A stretch of 64,000 nucleotides of DNA from Flaveria trinervia (taxonomy: Eukaryota > Streptophyta > Magnoliopsida > Asterales > Asteraceae). Below, one piece after another: positions 9,461 through 22,556 of this stretch (positions within the stretch are counted from its first letter, which is position 1; the number at the start of each line of letters is the position of its first letter). The notes under the pieces were generated by a model, which searched no databases, was not told where the DNA came from, and saw nothing but the letters and a program-made list of their open reading frames with translations. The position numbers and the translations under genes are program-made. The stretch spans positions 19,855,228-19,919,227 of the forward strand of contig CM046443.1 of NCBI GenBank assembly GCA_025506515.1, read 5' to 3'.

Positions 9461-11429
9461 TGTGCTTGTGCTTGTGCTTGTAAAAATGTTTTGGAGGTTG
9501 TTGCTGCTACATTTACAAACCAAGAAGCAGTTTTTACAAAAGTTGTAAGTATGTCGCTGCTAGATGCTTACAAACCAAAAGGCACGAATGCTTGCAAAAG
9601 AACTTCCTAACCTAGCCTTAGTAGCATGTTGCCGCTGGTTTATGCATTAGAGCTGGCCACAAAGCAAAAGATTAGAGCTTGCAAAGCGTAGGCTATAGTT
9701 GTCAGTCTCAGTACCTTGCATTCTTGGTCTCACTTACCCCTGCAATTGCTTTTGTTAGTGCATCTGTTGAAACAATGATACTGCCTTAAATGTTGGTAGT
9801 TTGTGTTTTTTTTTGGTTTAGTTACCTGTTTTTTGAACAGCGGTCATTTTGCTCCTGTGATGCAAGAATCTGCATCTAGCGATTGCTTTGGTTTGTGTCA
9901 GTTAGTGCTAGAGGTGATGGTGTGTTGGTTGGTTCATAAACTAAACTGACTCATTCAAGTAAATGGGTCAAAACTATCACTTCTATTATTTATAATAGAC
10001 CTGCCAGAAAAAAAGGGATATGCACTATCACCAGTTACCAACAACCCACTTCCAACAATTATATCTATTTATATGATGCTTTCCAAAAAAATGCTTACTA
10101 ATAACATATGATTCATATCAACTATATATTTCTATTTCATTCCAGCTATTATAATTAAGATAAAAAACATAACTAAGTAAATATCATCAGAACTTATGAA
10201 AAATATATGGATAAAGTTGACAGGACTAAAAGTTTAATTCGTTTTAGTCATAGATAAAGATAAGCTTAGCTCTTCAATAGGCACTGATCCGTGACAAAAA
10301 TATCCTATAACAGTAGCACTTAGCAACCCATTTTTGTGATGTGCAAGACTTACAAAAACAAGAGAATTATGTAAGTTAAAATTTTAAATAAACTACTTAT
10401 CCCCAGCGACAATTATCAGTCCAGTATTGGTCTAATTTGTAGACCAAAAACCTCAACTAATATAGAGCAAAACAAATCAGAATTTGCAGCTCTTTTGCAG
10501 CCCTAATCTGGACCCGTATGCATCCAATAAGCGACTAATATTGGGACAAAACAGATCAGTTCCCAGCCCCTTTGGCATTCCAATTCAGAACCTGAAATTA
10601 CACAAATCGGATGCTACTGTAGGGGTAAAACAGTTCAGTTTTACACCCCTTTTTGTAATGAACATTTAGACCTGAAAACAAATAAGACCTGTCTCTAGTT
10701 TGCAAACCAACAGATCGATCTAGCATCCATTTGGCAGTCCAATAGTGGACCTGAACCGATTAGTATTCTTCTCTTATTAAAGAAACTAAGTTTGCATTTT
10801 CAGCTCATTTTCTAGTCTAAACAAATCCCCAGCTGATGCTACTAACTTTAACACAACTCACTGGTTTTTTACTGATTACAATCTGATAGCAAGTATTAAA
10901 ACCAGCTAGTTAAACTACGAAATGCAACAAAGATTTATCTAATTTGTAGAACAGTTAGTATGCAGCTTTAATTCATCAAGGGAGATATGTTTATGGCAAT
11001 AAATTAGTGACTTAACATAGCATCAGGAGCAAAACAAATCACACACTACAAATCCAACATCAATTCGAATACAAAGTCAAAGATATTGCAATTATCAACT
11101 ACTAAAGACAATTAAATCAACCAAAACACATTCCTACAATAACTTAATTAAGTTATAACACTTGCATCCACGTAAAAATATTAGAACAGGTCTTAAACTA
11201 GGGCTGAAACAAAACAACTATAATCAGACAATCAGCTTAATTTACGCCATTAATTTATTGCCCTAATAATCATATGAATGTTCAAATTTCTATCTGCATT
11301 TTCATGATCAACTACCCCATAAAAGACTTGTAAATGAATCCAAAAGAATGGGTTGTTTATCGCATTTATTTTGTAGAATAACATACATATAAACAGAATT
11401 ACACCTGTTTGTGATAATAATAACAATAC
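9461..11429. other. Intergenic region downstream of the MCTP gene
   Basis: No gene recognised. It begins with a short GTGCTT repeat (9461-9482), continues with AT-rich DNA, and contains the 79-bp tandem repeat at 10468-10785. The last few hundred bases before 11430 should hold the 3' untranslated region and poly(A) site of the MCTP gene, which I cannot place exactly. Confidence 0.6.
10468..10785. repeat. Degenerate 79-bp tandem repeat, four copies
   Basis: The word AACAGATCAG or a variant starts at 10471, 10550, 10629 and 10709, giving periods of 79, 79 and 80 bases. Each copy goes on with a C-rich piece (CAGCCCCTTTGGCATTCCAA or variant) and a GACCTGA or GGACCC near two thirds of its length. 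The copies are only about 60-70 percent alike, so the array is old. No coding sense is apparent. Confidence 0.7.
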
Positions 11430-14400
11430 TCAGAGAAGCATATCAGACTTTGCAGGCAGCCTCTTGAAAAAATTAACCGGCACCGAAGGCATCTTGTTCC
11501 TAAATCTCGGGTGCCGTAGCCAGTAAAGCCCGAACAACACCGCCACCACTTGAAACGGAGTCACGTACAAAAACACTGCCCACACCAAAGCAATTATTAT
11601 AAAAATGGATGTCGCTCTCGAGTCTCTCCAGCTGAGCAGTGCCATTGCTCGTTCTCCTTGAGTTGCTAGATCTCCGATCACCGTCTGCACTCTCCCCGCG
11701 ATGCTCCTCATTCTGTCATACCTTATTCGCACGATATCTGGTGGTCGTGAGGTCGGGAACGTGTCGAATTCCTCATCTAACTCATCAGGATGTACCATTT
11801 CCGCCTGTGATATTCTAGCATCCATATGCGATGGTTTTCGTGGTCTATACCTGTAGTTCCATAGGCCGATTACAAATAGGTAGAGGAAGATTGTTGGTAG
11901 GATCAGCTCCGGGTAGCACACGAGTATCAAGAACAAGACGTGGACGAGGATCGTGGTTAACGGGTTCCGCCATTTGCGGATCCGTCTAGCCACCGGAAAA
12001 CAGCTGTGATTCCCGACATGAGGGACATTATGCGGTAGAAGTTTGCTTTGCTCTTCCGCAAGCTCCACATATGGTAGTCAACGTCGAGCATGTACTCGAC
12101 GTTTTCAGGTTTGAGTGGTGGCTCGGCTCTCGACAGCCGAGTTGCCACTATCAGCAACGCCTGGTGACGCAGCCAGTCGATGTGTCTGACTGGTATGGGT
12201 TGGACATAGTGCATTTTGGGGAGTAGTGGGCGGCCGTACTGAGCCACCATGTTGACCCACGCGGTGCATGTGAACCGTATAGCCAAATGGAGCTCACCGT
12301 TTTTCCTTAAACCGGACGGTGTTAGAACCAACAACGGGTAGTAATGAGTGTAAATCCGATCGGTTTCTAACGTCGATAGACGGATCCTAACTTTCCCGAT
12401 CCTCTGGTCTTTCGACTCTTCCTTTCCGCTTATATGGCAATTGTCGAAGACCCCAATAGTGACGACTGTACACGGGTCATACACTTCCCAAGTGTACTGT
12501 TCATTCCAGCGAGGCGTTAGCGTGTTCAAAAGGGTCCTCGTTCGAACCCATTTGTTCCCATACTTGGCGACACAATAAGCATCGGTCAATCTACCTTCGC
12601 GCGCCTTCATTGGAAGCAAATTCTGGGCGCTTATGATCCCGAGCTCAAGAATCCCAATACTCGGTTTCCTCAAATGCTTGGACGACGGCTGCAAATCGCT
12701 ACTAAAATGTGTGGCCTCATCAAGCACATGATAACCCGCATCTAAACATAACCTAAGATGAATCTTGCTCGAAAACTTCACGTCCTTCTTCTTTTCCCCT
12801 TCCTCCTCCCACTCGGACGGTCTCCCGAGATCGAACCACACCGCTTCTACAGGCTTCGTCGAGTCAACTCTCTGCGGGATCCGTCTCACCGGCACACTGG
12901 TCCGTCCTACACAAACATCCTTCCCGGGTCCCAACCTGTCTTCAACACTGATTACAACAAACTCGTCAAACGGCTCAGACGCCACCAGCATCAACTCGTC
13001 ATGCCAAGCCGGGTTCAAGCCGCGCCCCTGCGAGATCTTCGTGGACCGCGTCTGGTTCCGCAGGCTTACTTTAACGTAAAACTCCGGCTGCCGAGTGCGA
13101 TCCACCGGGAGAAGATCTTGAGCTTCTATCACATGAATCCTCAAGTAATACAACTTAGGCGAGAAATACACATTCGATCGCGTGTTGGCAAGATTATACG
13201 GGCTAACACCATGGGCGTCAGAATGCCAGGCTCCCGGAAAAGCTTCATCCGCCTGAGTCCCCATCCAAACAGCCAGCATGATTTCACCTCTAACCTTAAC
13301 ACCACTTTTGTTCTCCAGTCGGTACCACTGTGGGGCCAACGGGCTGTCCGGTGGGACTCTCGTCGGAACCTCCGCGATGTCAAATCTGATTTTCCCCACG
13401 AAGTCGTCTTTCGAGACCAAATCTTTATCTTTAACGACCAATTCAAGCATGGTGGATTGCAATCGCTCTTTAGAAAACGCAAATACTTGATTCCAAACAG
13501 GGCTCTGATTCTTCTCATGGTGCTTTGTGACCCCTTTGTAGTTCCCCAGCTTCACTTCCACGTACGGATCCAGGCTTCCGGTGAGGTCCATCGGCGGCAA
13601 GTCTCTGGCTTTCACCACGTTCACGTACAGGAAATGCATCCGCTCAACTAGATCGTATGTCGTCGCTGTTTTGTCCGCCCCGCGGTAGCCCATACGCGCC
13701 GCCACCGGCGGCCGTGTCTCCACCAGCCCGAACTCCGGCGGCGGTTTTTGGCCTGGGTGATGCATATGCATCATGGTGGTTGGCCCCGCTCTCATGAAAC
13801 TCGCTTTCGTTTCCACGCTGGCCGGTGCTGGAGCCGCCGGAGACGGCGATGGACCGCCGCCGCCGCCTGTGCCCACAGAGTAAAAAGTTCTGACCTCCTT
13901 CTGTTTCTCTTTATTCTTCTTCTTCTTAACGTCTTCGTACTCCTTGTACTCGTTGGTAAAACCAAAATGACGGTTACTATTATTAATATTATTATTGATT
14001 TCATCGACAATTGGCGCCTGTTTGGCGGTTTCGTGACGGTGTTCCTGGTGGTGCTGCGACGGCCGTTCGTGCTCCGGCGGCGGCGGCGATTGTCGTGTTC
14101 CGTTCCGACCATGAGCCACATAGATTTTAAGCGCGATATCACCTCGAATATGCGAAAACATCCCACGTTTATCCAAAGGGTACCTCTGAACAGCAGCTTC
14201 ACTCTCCGACGAGGGGACCATGGCACCAGAAATCCTCACACGACCCAGAAAGTTCTTATGCTGATCAGGCTTCCGATCATTGTAAACGGAGACTTCGATG
14301 GTGGAAAACTGCAGCCTCCTGGGGTCATCAACGTCAAAGACGAGGGTCTCGTTCCAGACGGGGTAACGATCTCTGGTTTTGGTGTGGGTGTGTAGTCGGT

Positions 14401-14500
14401 GGCCGTCGAAGTCGACTTCAACAAAGGGGTTGGCGGAGCCTTGGCCGTCTTTGGGCATGAGGTCGGCGGCGTCTTTGACTTCGACTATGAGGTTCGACAT
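11430..14500 (-). CDS. MCTP: MCTP family protein (multiple C2 domains and transmembrane region), with one frameshift
   Basis: MCTPs sit in the endoplasmic reticulum, often at plasmodesmata, and bind membrane lipids through C2 domains to tether membranes and affect cell-to-cell transport. I place the start at the ATG ending at 14500 (MSNLIVEVKDA), because C2A begins there; an in-frame ATG at 14704 would add 68 residues unlike the family. Domains: C2A about 1-125; low-complexity, Pro-, Gly- and Lys-rich linker 130-285; C2B 286-385 with acidic loop residues; C2C 450-545; C2D 615-715; C-terminal PRT_C region with hydrophobic segments about 847-880 and 963-995; FFKRLP near the end. The gene has no intron, as is common in the family. 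At about 11982 (residue 840) the frame shifts: the first frame stops at 11957, while the C-terminus runs from 841 in another frame. The span of 3071 bases is one short of 1024 codons, so a single base is missing. The long linker recalls QUIRKY-like members, but I cannot name the orthologue. Confidence 0.93.
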
Positions 14501-17500
14501 GTTTTCCGGTGGCCGGAGATGTGGGGAAGAAGACGGAGGGGGGAAAGGGTAATTACGTACAAGTGAAGGGATGATGGAAGTTGGGTATATGCGGTGCGAT
14601 TGGGGGTGAAAGTGATGTGGTGGGGCCGGTGATTGGATGTGGGTCCCGATTTCTGGTTTATTGCTATGTGTCTCTGTTTTAGTGTTTTTGGTGTGGGGTA
14701 TCAAAATTCAAAGGAAGTGAAGTGAAAGGAAGTGGGTTCTTTAGTAAATGAAAGGGTAAGATTGTTTAAATTGAATGATTAAACATGAATTAAATAAATT
14801 TAATGGTCTAATCTGTTTCTTTGTTTAATAATGTAACATACATGTCACACTAGACCTTCCTGTTCCTCTCCATTGTGAGGATTGTTAATTTGTTATATCC
14901 CTTTCTTTGTTAATTTGTTAATCTGTTTCTTTAGTATGTTTAACCCAATCACTAAAACGTTTATACAATTATAAAATTAATATTTGGTGACTATGTAATG
15001 TGTCACTTGAAATAGATTAATTATTTTGATTTATATAATTTATTTGTTTGTCAATGGAGACGGCGAGTAGCTTGGTGAATGTAGGATGCTCGGAAATGGA
15101 ATTTTGATATGTTGTTGGTTGTTTGTCAATGGATTTTAATAGAGATTTCGTGTATTTGAGTTCGTTTTGTTGTTGCAGTTTTAGTTGTCATCAAATTAGA
15201 ATTTTTTGCAACTCATACCTTTGGATTTTGTCGAAGTTGCAACCAAAATTTGTGTGATTGTGATTAGGGGTGATTAAGGGTTTTTTGTACGGTCAAGTGG
15301 CCTCCTATGATATTTTCTTTTTATATGGCATATTTACAACCATCACTAAGTGACCCCATAGTGATTTTGATGCCTATAAAAAAATTTACATGAAAGGACT
15401 AATAATGAAGTATTATTCAAGTAGTCTACGTGTGGTATCACGTCCCTGCACATGCAAACGTTACGGGTTTGAAACAATGACAAAACATTTTTTACTTAGT
15501 TTTTAATTTTAAGTATGAGGCCAAAAGCCTTTCTAACTCCCCCACAAGCCTTTTCTTCTTGTTTTTTTAACTACCGGTATTAATATAACACGTTTTTCCA
15601 TCATGCACCATTCACTCTTTTCAAAACTCTAATACGCCTTTATCTTTTCTCTTGACCAACTCCATCTCTCCCATTTTCAAATGATGTTAACCACCCTTGT
15701 AAAAGGGATGTCGGGAAAGGTTTATTACAACTTAGTTGATTAGTTAGAAGATTGAACCAAATGTTTTGATTAGAACTTTGTTTAAAGGTTTGGAATCGGT
15801 GGGTGCCATTGAACTTATGAATTCTGTTTGAAGATTAGAATTGTTTTTTGATTTTTGAATTCTGTTGGGCTTTATTTTTTTTGTTAGATTGTTTCACTTT
15901 GATTTTGATTCTCCATTCGACTTGAATTGGAAAGAAATAGAGCTCAATTGCGCTAAAATTATAATTAATTTGTTAAGAATATGTTAAAAATGAAAATAAT
16001 TCACGGGATTCATGACTTTGTAGTGATACGATACTTGGAGGACAATTGCTCAATGTGATCTGTTAGGATATGACATGTTACCTAATAGGCTTTGATTTTG
16101 AGTGGTGGTCCTAGATGAGGGCCTCTCGTCTATTGCGTAAAGGTGTGTCACCTACTTTCGATTTATGAATAATGTTATCAATTGAATCCATCTTCTATTT
16201 AATCATTAACAATGTCGCTATATTTGAAAATTTATATATGAATCTTGATTTTTGTTAATTTTACCCGTTTGTGCACATACACACATGTTCGTTACAACCC
16301 TTGTAATCAACATTCGAATCTAATGTCTGGTCTTAAATTTTATTTTTGACGGAAGTATAATGAAATGAAGATTAAGAATTACTAATACAATATAATTGTC
16401 GTAAAAATCCTTCACATACCAATTCTCAACAATCTGCAAAAACTAAAATTACCTTTAAAATCCTAGGAAAAGGAACAAAACGAAACTAAAATACTCTATA
16501 AATTCACCCGCAAAACGCTACATTTTAGTGTAAAATTACCTTGAAGATCCTTCCAATAAAACAAAAAATATTTTAAAAGCCTAATATTCTTTTGTGACCA
16601 GACCGGAAAAAAAATCCTGTAATAAACATTAAAATACCAAAGAATTATGACCTTGTTAAAAAGTTCTTAAGTTATTCATTATGATTATGTCTTACGTAAG
16701 TTTGATAAATGAGAGACATGGGATGAAACTTTAAAAGTTCTTGATGTAAATTAAGTTTGTGTAATATTTCGTGTAACCACAAACACTCGGAAGAAACTTT
16801 CATACAACACACATTGAAAGTTTTTCTATAGTGATTTACAACTTTTTCCGCCTGTTGTATATTTAAAACATATGAAAATTCCATGTATCTCAGTATTAGT
16901 GGATTTCTTATGGAGAACAAATCGAAAAAAATAATAAAGAAATGGTATAATAGTATGCATTCTATGGTCTATACTTACATTTTCGAAAAGAACTAGATTT
17001 TCCTAGTTTGGATAGTTTCACAAAAACATCAAAAACGTGAGAGAGTAGGCCGATGGAAGGAAAAAATTGTCCCGGTGATAATAGAGAGGTTTTGAGTTTG
17101 AGATCACACACTCTCTTGTGCTAACATGTCGCAGGAACTCCATACGTAATTAAGTTGTCCTTTACAATACGATGATATTATGTATGATGAAAGCTCTAAT
17201 GCACAAATGAAATTATAATTGTGCCTTGGATTTTTAGTTTATTATTAAGAAGAATAAAAGAGAACAGTAGATAAATTAATATCTTTTAATAAAAAGTACT
17301 TAATTTTAAAGTGTGTTATAAACTTCACATAATTATATCATATTTAACTACAAACGGGTTGTTTCAGCTATATATTATGTAGATTGACTTGGTGATAAAA
17401 AAAATAACTAGTAAAATAAATAGTACAAAGCAAAGAACTACACATTTGAGTACTCTTTCTAAGCAACTTTTAAAACTATTTATTAAAAATCATATTATAA

Positions 17501-19454
17501 TTTTATCATACATTTTTTATAATCATATTAATAATTCTATTATTTGTTACCTTCAAATGAGGTCAAATAAGTCCAGCCTAATCCATTCTAATCAATAATA
17601 TCTAATTGTGTGTTTAATTGATTTTACCATTGTTAAATATATCTAGAGATGGGCCATTAAAAAGTTGTGATTTAATATAAGAAATATTAAAGGACTTGGT
17701 ATAACAAGTCAAAAAAAGACAGTTGCAATGCAACATATTGCATACCATGTGCTTCAAAATTAAGTGCACTTTGAAAGATTATTTCATCATGTCCCCTTGT
17801 GGACAAATTATTGTTGCCTATCTGTCTTTTATTCCTTTATACAAATTATAAATCATATAATACAATAAACATTTTATTTATTATAAAAATTGAAATCCCA
17901 TGTACACAAATTAAATACTGGAAAAGCATTAGTGTGGGCCATATGCTCGTTATGGAAAAAACATTACTCAAATATTCACATCAGGTTACGGAAATTTTGA
18001 ATTATAATGATAGAAAATAAAATCCATGTGTCTGTTTGTGTGGGAATATACAGGACATAATCAAAGGAAAGTATATTCTAGAAGAAAAACAGTATCTTAT
18101 AATAGACTTTTGAAAATGTATTTAGTTTCTATAGCATGAGTTGACTAAGTTGTCAAATACGATAACCTTTAATTTTATATATATCAACGTTACGTATAAA
18201 TGCTTATCATTTTCATGATTATATAATATTCTGTCTTTTTATAAATGAAAATTGATGTTCATATTCACAAGATACTCAAAAGGATAAATTCCAGTTATGC
18301 CAATGAGCCCATGTATTGGCCCACTGGGTGACAATATCTTAATTTGCAAGCCTGTATTTCATAGACTACATATGACTATGTAAGGGTTTTGAATCTCATC
18401 AAGCCATCGGCCCAATTTTTATATTCTACCAACAAACAAGCCAGACTCAAGCACCAGTTACAACTCAACCCAATTTTGAATTATGGGTATAGAAATGATT
18501 ATATGTTTGTTTTAAGGTGGAGGTGAAAAAAAACACCGGGTTGGGAAACGAACCCGATGAAATCAGGTTGAACCCGAACCGAGCCACAGGTTAGACCACT
18601 TTGTACCCATACTTTAAAACGGTTAAAGCTGAAATGAAAATTTGGTGAGTAATATGTTCAACAAGAGTTTCTCTGAACCCTTTTAGTAAACTATATTTAA
18701 CCTATGTCTTTACATGGTAAATTCAATGTTAGCATCCAAGACTATTTATAGTGATTGTTTAGTTAAAATATCACTTAAATATCAGATAGATAAAAATTGT
18801 TTCAATAAAACCCATTTTAAATTAAATGTAATGGTTAACTAATGTTTGAAACTCCTATTGATCCTATAATTTAGGAAAAAATTGTGGTTAGTGCCCGTCA
18901 AGGGCTTGCAGACCTATGAATTTGGAGCTCTTTTTAACTAGTTTGTAATAATGTTTGGAGGCCTACTTGTGTTCATGTAATCTTTGGAGCCCTTAAAATT
19001 CCACTATGTATAGTCTAAACTCTAAAGTATTTACATAAGTTCTATTTTGTTAGTATCTTAAAGTCGTAGTTCGATACACATCGTACGGGACGTTCTAAAG
19101 CAATGAATCCAAATTAAGGTCAACAATTAAGGGCACCACCTAAGTTGTCCAAACTCATGTTATAAGCATTATGACAACCCTGGAAATTAAGCACCAAACA
19201 CAATTCAAAGACCACAGTTGTTCTTTTTGATTAAGCTAAGCTTAACTCCCCCGAATATAATTTCATATCCTTCATAATAAAATATAATAGAAAAAATTCA
19301 ACAAAAACATGATTAGTTTTTGCATAATTAAGCAACACAAACTAAGTGGGATTGATTCATGGTGATGTGATCAAATGTTCCCGTCTCAAAAAACCAAGGG
19401 ATTGGATAATGTTAGTTCTAGTGGTTGTAGTATTAACAATCGATTTATTGTTGG
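14501..19454. other. Long intergenic region upstream of the MCTP gene
   Basis: The first few hundred bases hold the MCTP 5' untranslated region and promoter, where I cannot point to a certain TATA box; a CT/GA-rich stretch runs from about 14505 to 14560. Beyond this the DNA is AT-rich with only short chance ORFs. No transposon protein, tRNA or known repeat was recognised. Confidence 0.6.
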
Positions 19455-21140
19455 TGTCACACCCTGTTGACCGGGACTGGTTGTGACTAACTGATATCAA
19501 CACAATGCAACGGGAAATAATAAATCATACTTATATCAAGTCCAAAGGTCTGTAGCCTATGTGACATTCATTCAATTCAAATTATCTGAATAAACATCGT
19601 CTTAACCCAAATACATATTTTAAATAAATGTCTTCAACATTAATTAATAGATAGGGTGATGGCTAAATCTCCAAATGTCCAATTAGGTCGGCTCCTATCC
19701 ATGATCACTTGTTAAGATTATTCTTCTTCTGAAATACACACCTTAAATACATCAACACAATGTTGGTGAGCTCAAAATTTGACACAACAATAATATTGAT
19801 GCACTAAAGAATGTACCACAATCAAATCTTAACCCGGGTGACTCTCCCAAGCGTTAAAATATCCCCTAACTCGTACCTTTTATTGTTATGGGCTTAAGCT
19901 TGTCTTGCTAAGCATGATTAATTTGCACTAATTTATGACATAACGATTATTGAATCTTAATTAGGGGGGGTGTTCTTTTCATTAGGGCCCATTATATGCG
20001 GGGAATTATTCAAATAGTACTATCCACAAATCACACAGCTATTAATAGAGTTTATGATTGTGCAAATTTATAGGCGCAAGAATAGTAACTATTGCATCAT
20101 AAGATAAATTTTAAGAGTACGTATTTCACCTAAAAAAATAAATAAAAAAAGGGTTTATAAGACTCACCATAGCCTATTTTTGTGGTAAGTGTTCGGGATC
20201 TAGAGTGCTACCGAGTGATAAGGTTCCTAAGTTTATTTTATATGATTAGTTTCTCAATAATCAGGTATTTAAACCCAACCATGAGTTTTAGATTTGTCTT
20301 ACATGAGTTGGTGATTTTTTATTACGTATGTATAATTTGGTTTAAGTATTTGAGTTTTTGAAGTCTTGACTTGAGTTTTGCTTAAGTATAGGTTAAGATG
20401 TTACCATTGCTGATTATTATAGTTGTTATAAGTTTATTTTCAATCCTAGACCAGTAAGGTTTCTCTTGTTGACTACTTTGGCCCCTAAACTTTGTTAAGT
20501 TGACATTTTTAATCCTAAAGTTTTCGAATTTTGTACTTTAATTAATTGGATGGTTTTATTGTTTGAGTAAGTCATGCTACCAGAATATATTAATATATAT
20601 ATTTTTATTTTTCCTCATTTGATTGTTTTAAGAATATATTTTTGAAGGTGGCATTTTTGTTTCAGGAAAATAGAAATTTCTTACTAAAAGTTTTTAAGTG
20701 GTTTATATTTTAATGATAAATTATTTTGAGTATTATTTTGTCTCTAACATTTTAATTTCAAATTGATTGATGGGACACAAATGTTTTATGCATAAATACA
20801 CCTACTCTATATACATTGAATGATTATTTGAGTCATGTTGCGAACTTACTTTATAGCTAACATATGTTTGAGCATGTATTTCTAAATGCTGAGCTAGGAG
20901 CTCGTTTGGGAGTTTAAAGCTAGACTATTAATAAATTAATACCTTTTAAGGTTAACTTGATGACTTGGTTGTAATAGTTAAACCCATATGACAGTGGAAG
21001 TCTTTTGGACTTCTAGTATTGTATATTTTGAAGGTTGCAAACATGTTTAAGTTTTAGTTAAGTCTTATGTTTAAATTATGTTGCTTTAAATTTTGATATC
21101 AATGAGTCACACCAAGTCTTGAAAAAACCGAGGCGTGACA
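19455..21140 (+). mobile_element. Gypsy-like LTR (about 1.69 kb), probably solo, no target-site duplication
   Basis: The unit begins TGTCACACCCTGTTGACCGG and ends AGGCGTGACA, which form the inverted ends TGTCAC/GTGACA typical of large plant Gypsy LTRs. No gag or pol adjoins it. The flanking five-base words (GTTGG on the left, CATAT on the right) do not match, so it is either a product of recombination between two insertions or my limits are off. The last 253 bases recur at 1-253 as part of the larger duplication. Confidence 0.6.
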
Positions 21141-21818
21141 CATATGCCATTACATGATTACATAGAAAACAAAGAACACTCAGCTCAAAGCCAAAGCATA
21201 CTTTAGTCTTTTGTTTTCAAGAGAATCTTTTTGCAGATGCTTTATGCTTGTTTACCAATGTATGCAATTGAGTTATAATACCACTTGCTCTTTGACACAT
21301 GATCGCACCTGTCTAGCAAACCCAACCTTAAAACACAACAATAAAAACTACGGCTTTGATTTGTAGTGGTCCATGATGTTCGAACATGTTGTTGACCCGC
21401 AAAAGCAAATCACATTGGTGACATTCATCGATTACTTTGAACCTAAGAGTTTTCCCCCAATATTGTGATCACATTACCACCGCGAATTAAGGTTATAAAG
21501 TGACGATGATGTGAGAAAGTACGATAATACCCCTTGTATGTAGGTCACATCAACGTGAGAAAATACAATATTACCTCTTGTATGCAAGTCACGTGAGGGA
21601 TTTTAATGTTTAAAAAATGGCTTTACTCAAAAGGACATGAATGCCAATGGACTAACAAGTTAAAAAACTCAGATAACAAAAATTAATACAGAAGGACTCA
21701 ACATGCAAATGATACTAAAACAACGACGAAAAAAATACTTTATCCTTGAATTAAATGCTAAATATGTTGGACCCTGAAAGGATCATACATGCCAATTCAA
21801 GTGGTGGGTTGATTGTTG
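20888..21818. repeat. Right copy of the 0.93-kb duplication
   Basis: Matches 1-932 with one missing T near 21387. It covers the end of the preceding LTR-like unit, about 680 bases of non-coding DNA, and the first two bases of the Copia LTR that starts at 21817. No gene is seen in 21141-21816. Confidence 0.9.
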
Positions 21819-22542
21819 TTATATTGGAAATCCCACAAGTCCAAGAACAAATACGGATGAAGAATCTGCATCAACAACAGAAGACAAGTGTCGGCTAACC
21901 ACATTTGTATATGCGGATGAACATAGAACAAATGCTGACAAGTGTTTGTTCTTCCGCATTAACAAATGCAGATAGCTGAAATGCCGACAAGTATTTGTAC
22001 ATCCACATTTACTAATGCGGATGACTGGCAACAAATGCGCATAAGTGTTTGTTCATCTGCATTTGTCAATGCTGATGACCAAACACTAATGTTGAAGACC
22101 AAAAGAAATGATGATCAAGATCAACACATCCGCATTAGTCAATGCGGATGAACAAAAGAAATGCTGATGAAGACTTTTGTAGTTAGACTAGTTCTCTGAT
22201 GTATAGGTCAGGGGTAGTTTAGTCATTTTGTAAAAGGTATCTTGTCAGCCTATAAATAGAATAGAAAACCTCGCATGTGAGATGACTCTTGATACACATT
22301 CTAGACAATTAGAATCTTTTGTTTAGTCTTATGTTTACAAGATGTCTCGTTACTATTTAATGCAAAAACCCTAGCATTCATTGTAACCGATTACCTTCAT
22401 TAATACAAACAACATTTATAAGTATTTCTTGCATTCAATGTTCCTTGATTGTTTGATTCCGCCTTACAATCATTGACTCAATCAACATATTAGGTCCTTG
22501 TTGATTCACATCAACAGAAAATATCATTCTCAAACCCAGTCA
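21817..22542 (+). mobile_element. Copia-type 5' LTR (family A)
   Basis: It starts TGTTATATTGG, ends near GTCA, and is followed after two bases by a tRNA-Met primer site, so it is a 5' LTR in forward orientation. A TATA box, TATAAATA, lies at 22251-22258. Its first half is filled by a hairpin-forming array (see next entry). No 3' partner occurs in the window: the LTR that ends the neighbouring gag-pol unit (35268-36084) has a different sequence. The right limit is uncertain by about 30 bases (an AACA at 22513-22516 is an alternative). Confidence 0.75.
21951..22150. repeat. Series of four inverted repeats built from AATGCGGATG in LTR A
   Basis: Each unit is an arm like CATCCGCATT, a 4-base loop, and an arm like AATGCGGATG: 21951-21972 (imperfect), 22000-22023 (one mismatch), 22054-22077 (arms CATCTGCATT and AATGCTGATG, one mismatch), and 22127-22150 (perfect 10-base arms, loop AGTC). 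Single-strand copies of the word continue on both sides from 21845 to 22165. Confidence 0.85.
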
Positions 22543-22544
22543 AT

Positions 22545-22556
22545 TGGTATCAGAGC
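22545..22556 (+). promoter_or_regulatory. Primer binding site after LTR A
   Basis: TGGTATCAGAGC, complementary to the initiator tRNA-Met 3' end, two bases after the presumed LTR end. Confidence 0.9.

Noticed and set aside
12758..13651. 297-codon open frame on the plus strand inside the MCTP gene
   Set aside because: It lies antisense to a well-conserved coding region and has no domain of its own; GC-rich coding DNA often leaves the other strand open.
15420..15480. tRNA-derived SINE (word GTTACGGGTTTGAAAC like a B box)
   Set aside because: No A box at the right distance and no flanking duplication seen.
16672..18020. Small protein genes in the AT-rich region upstream of the MCTP gene
   Set aside because: Frames of 60-82 codons with AT-driven composition and no conserved motif; expected by chance.
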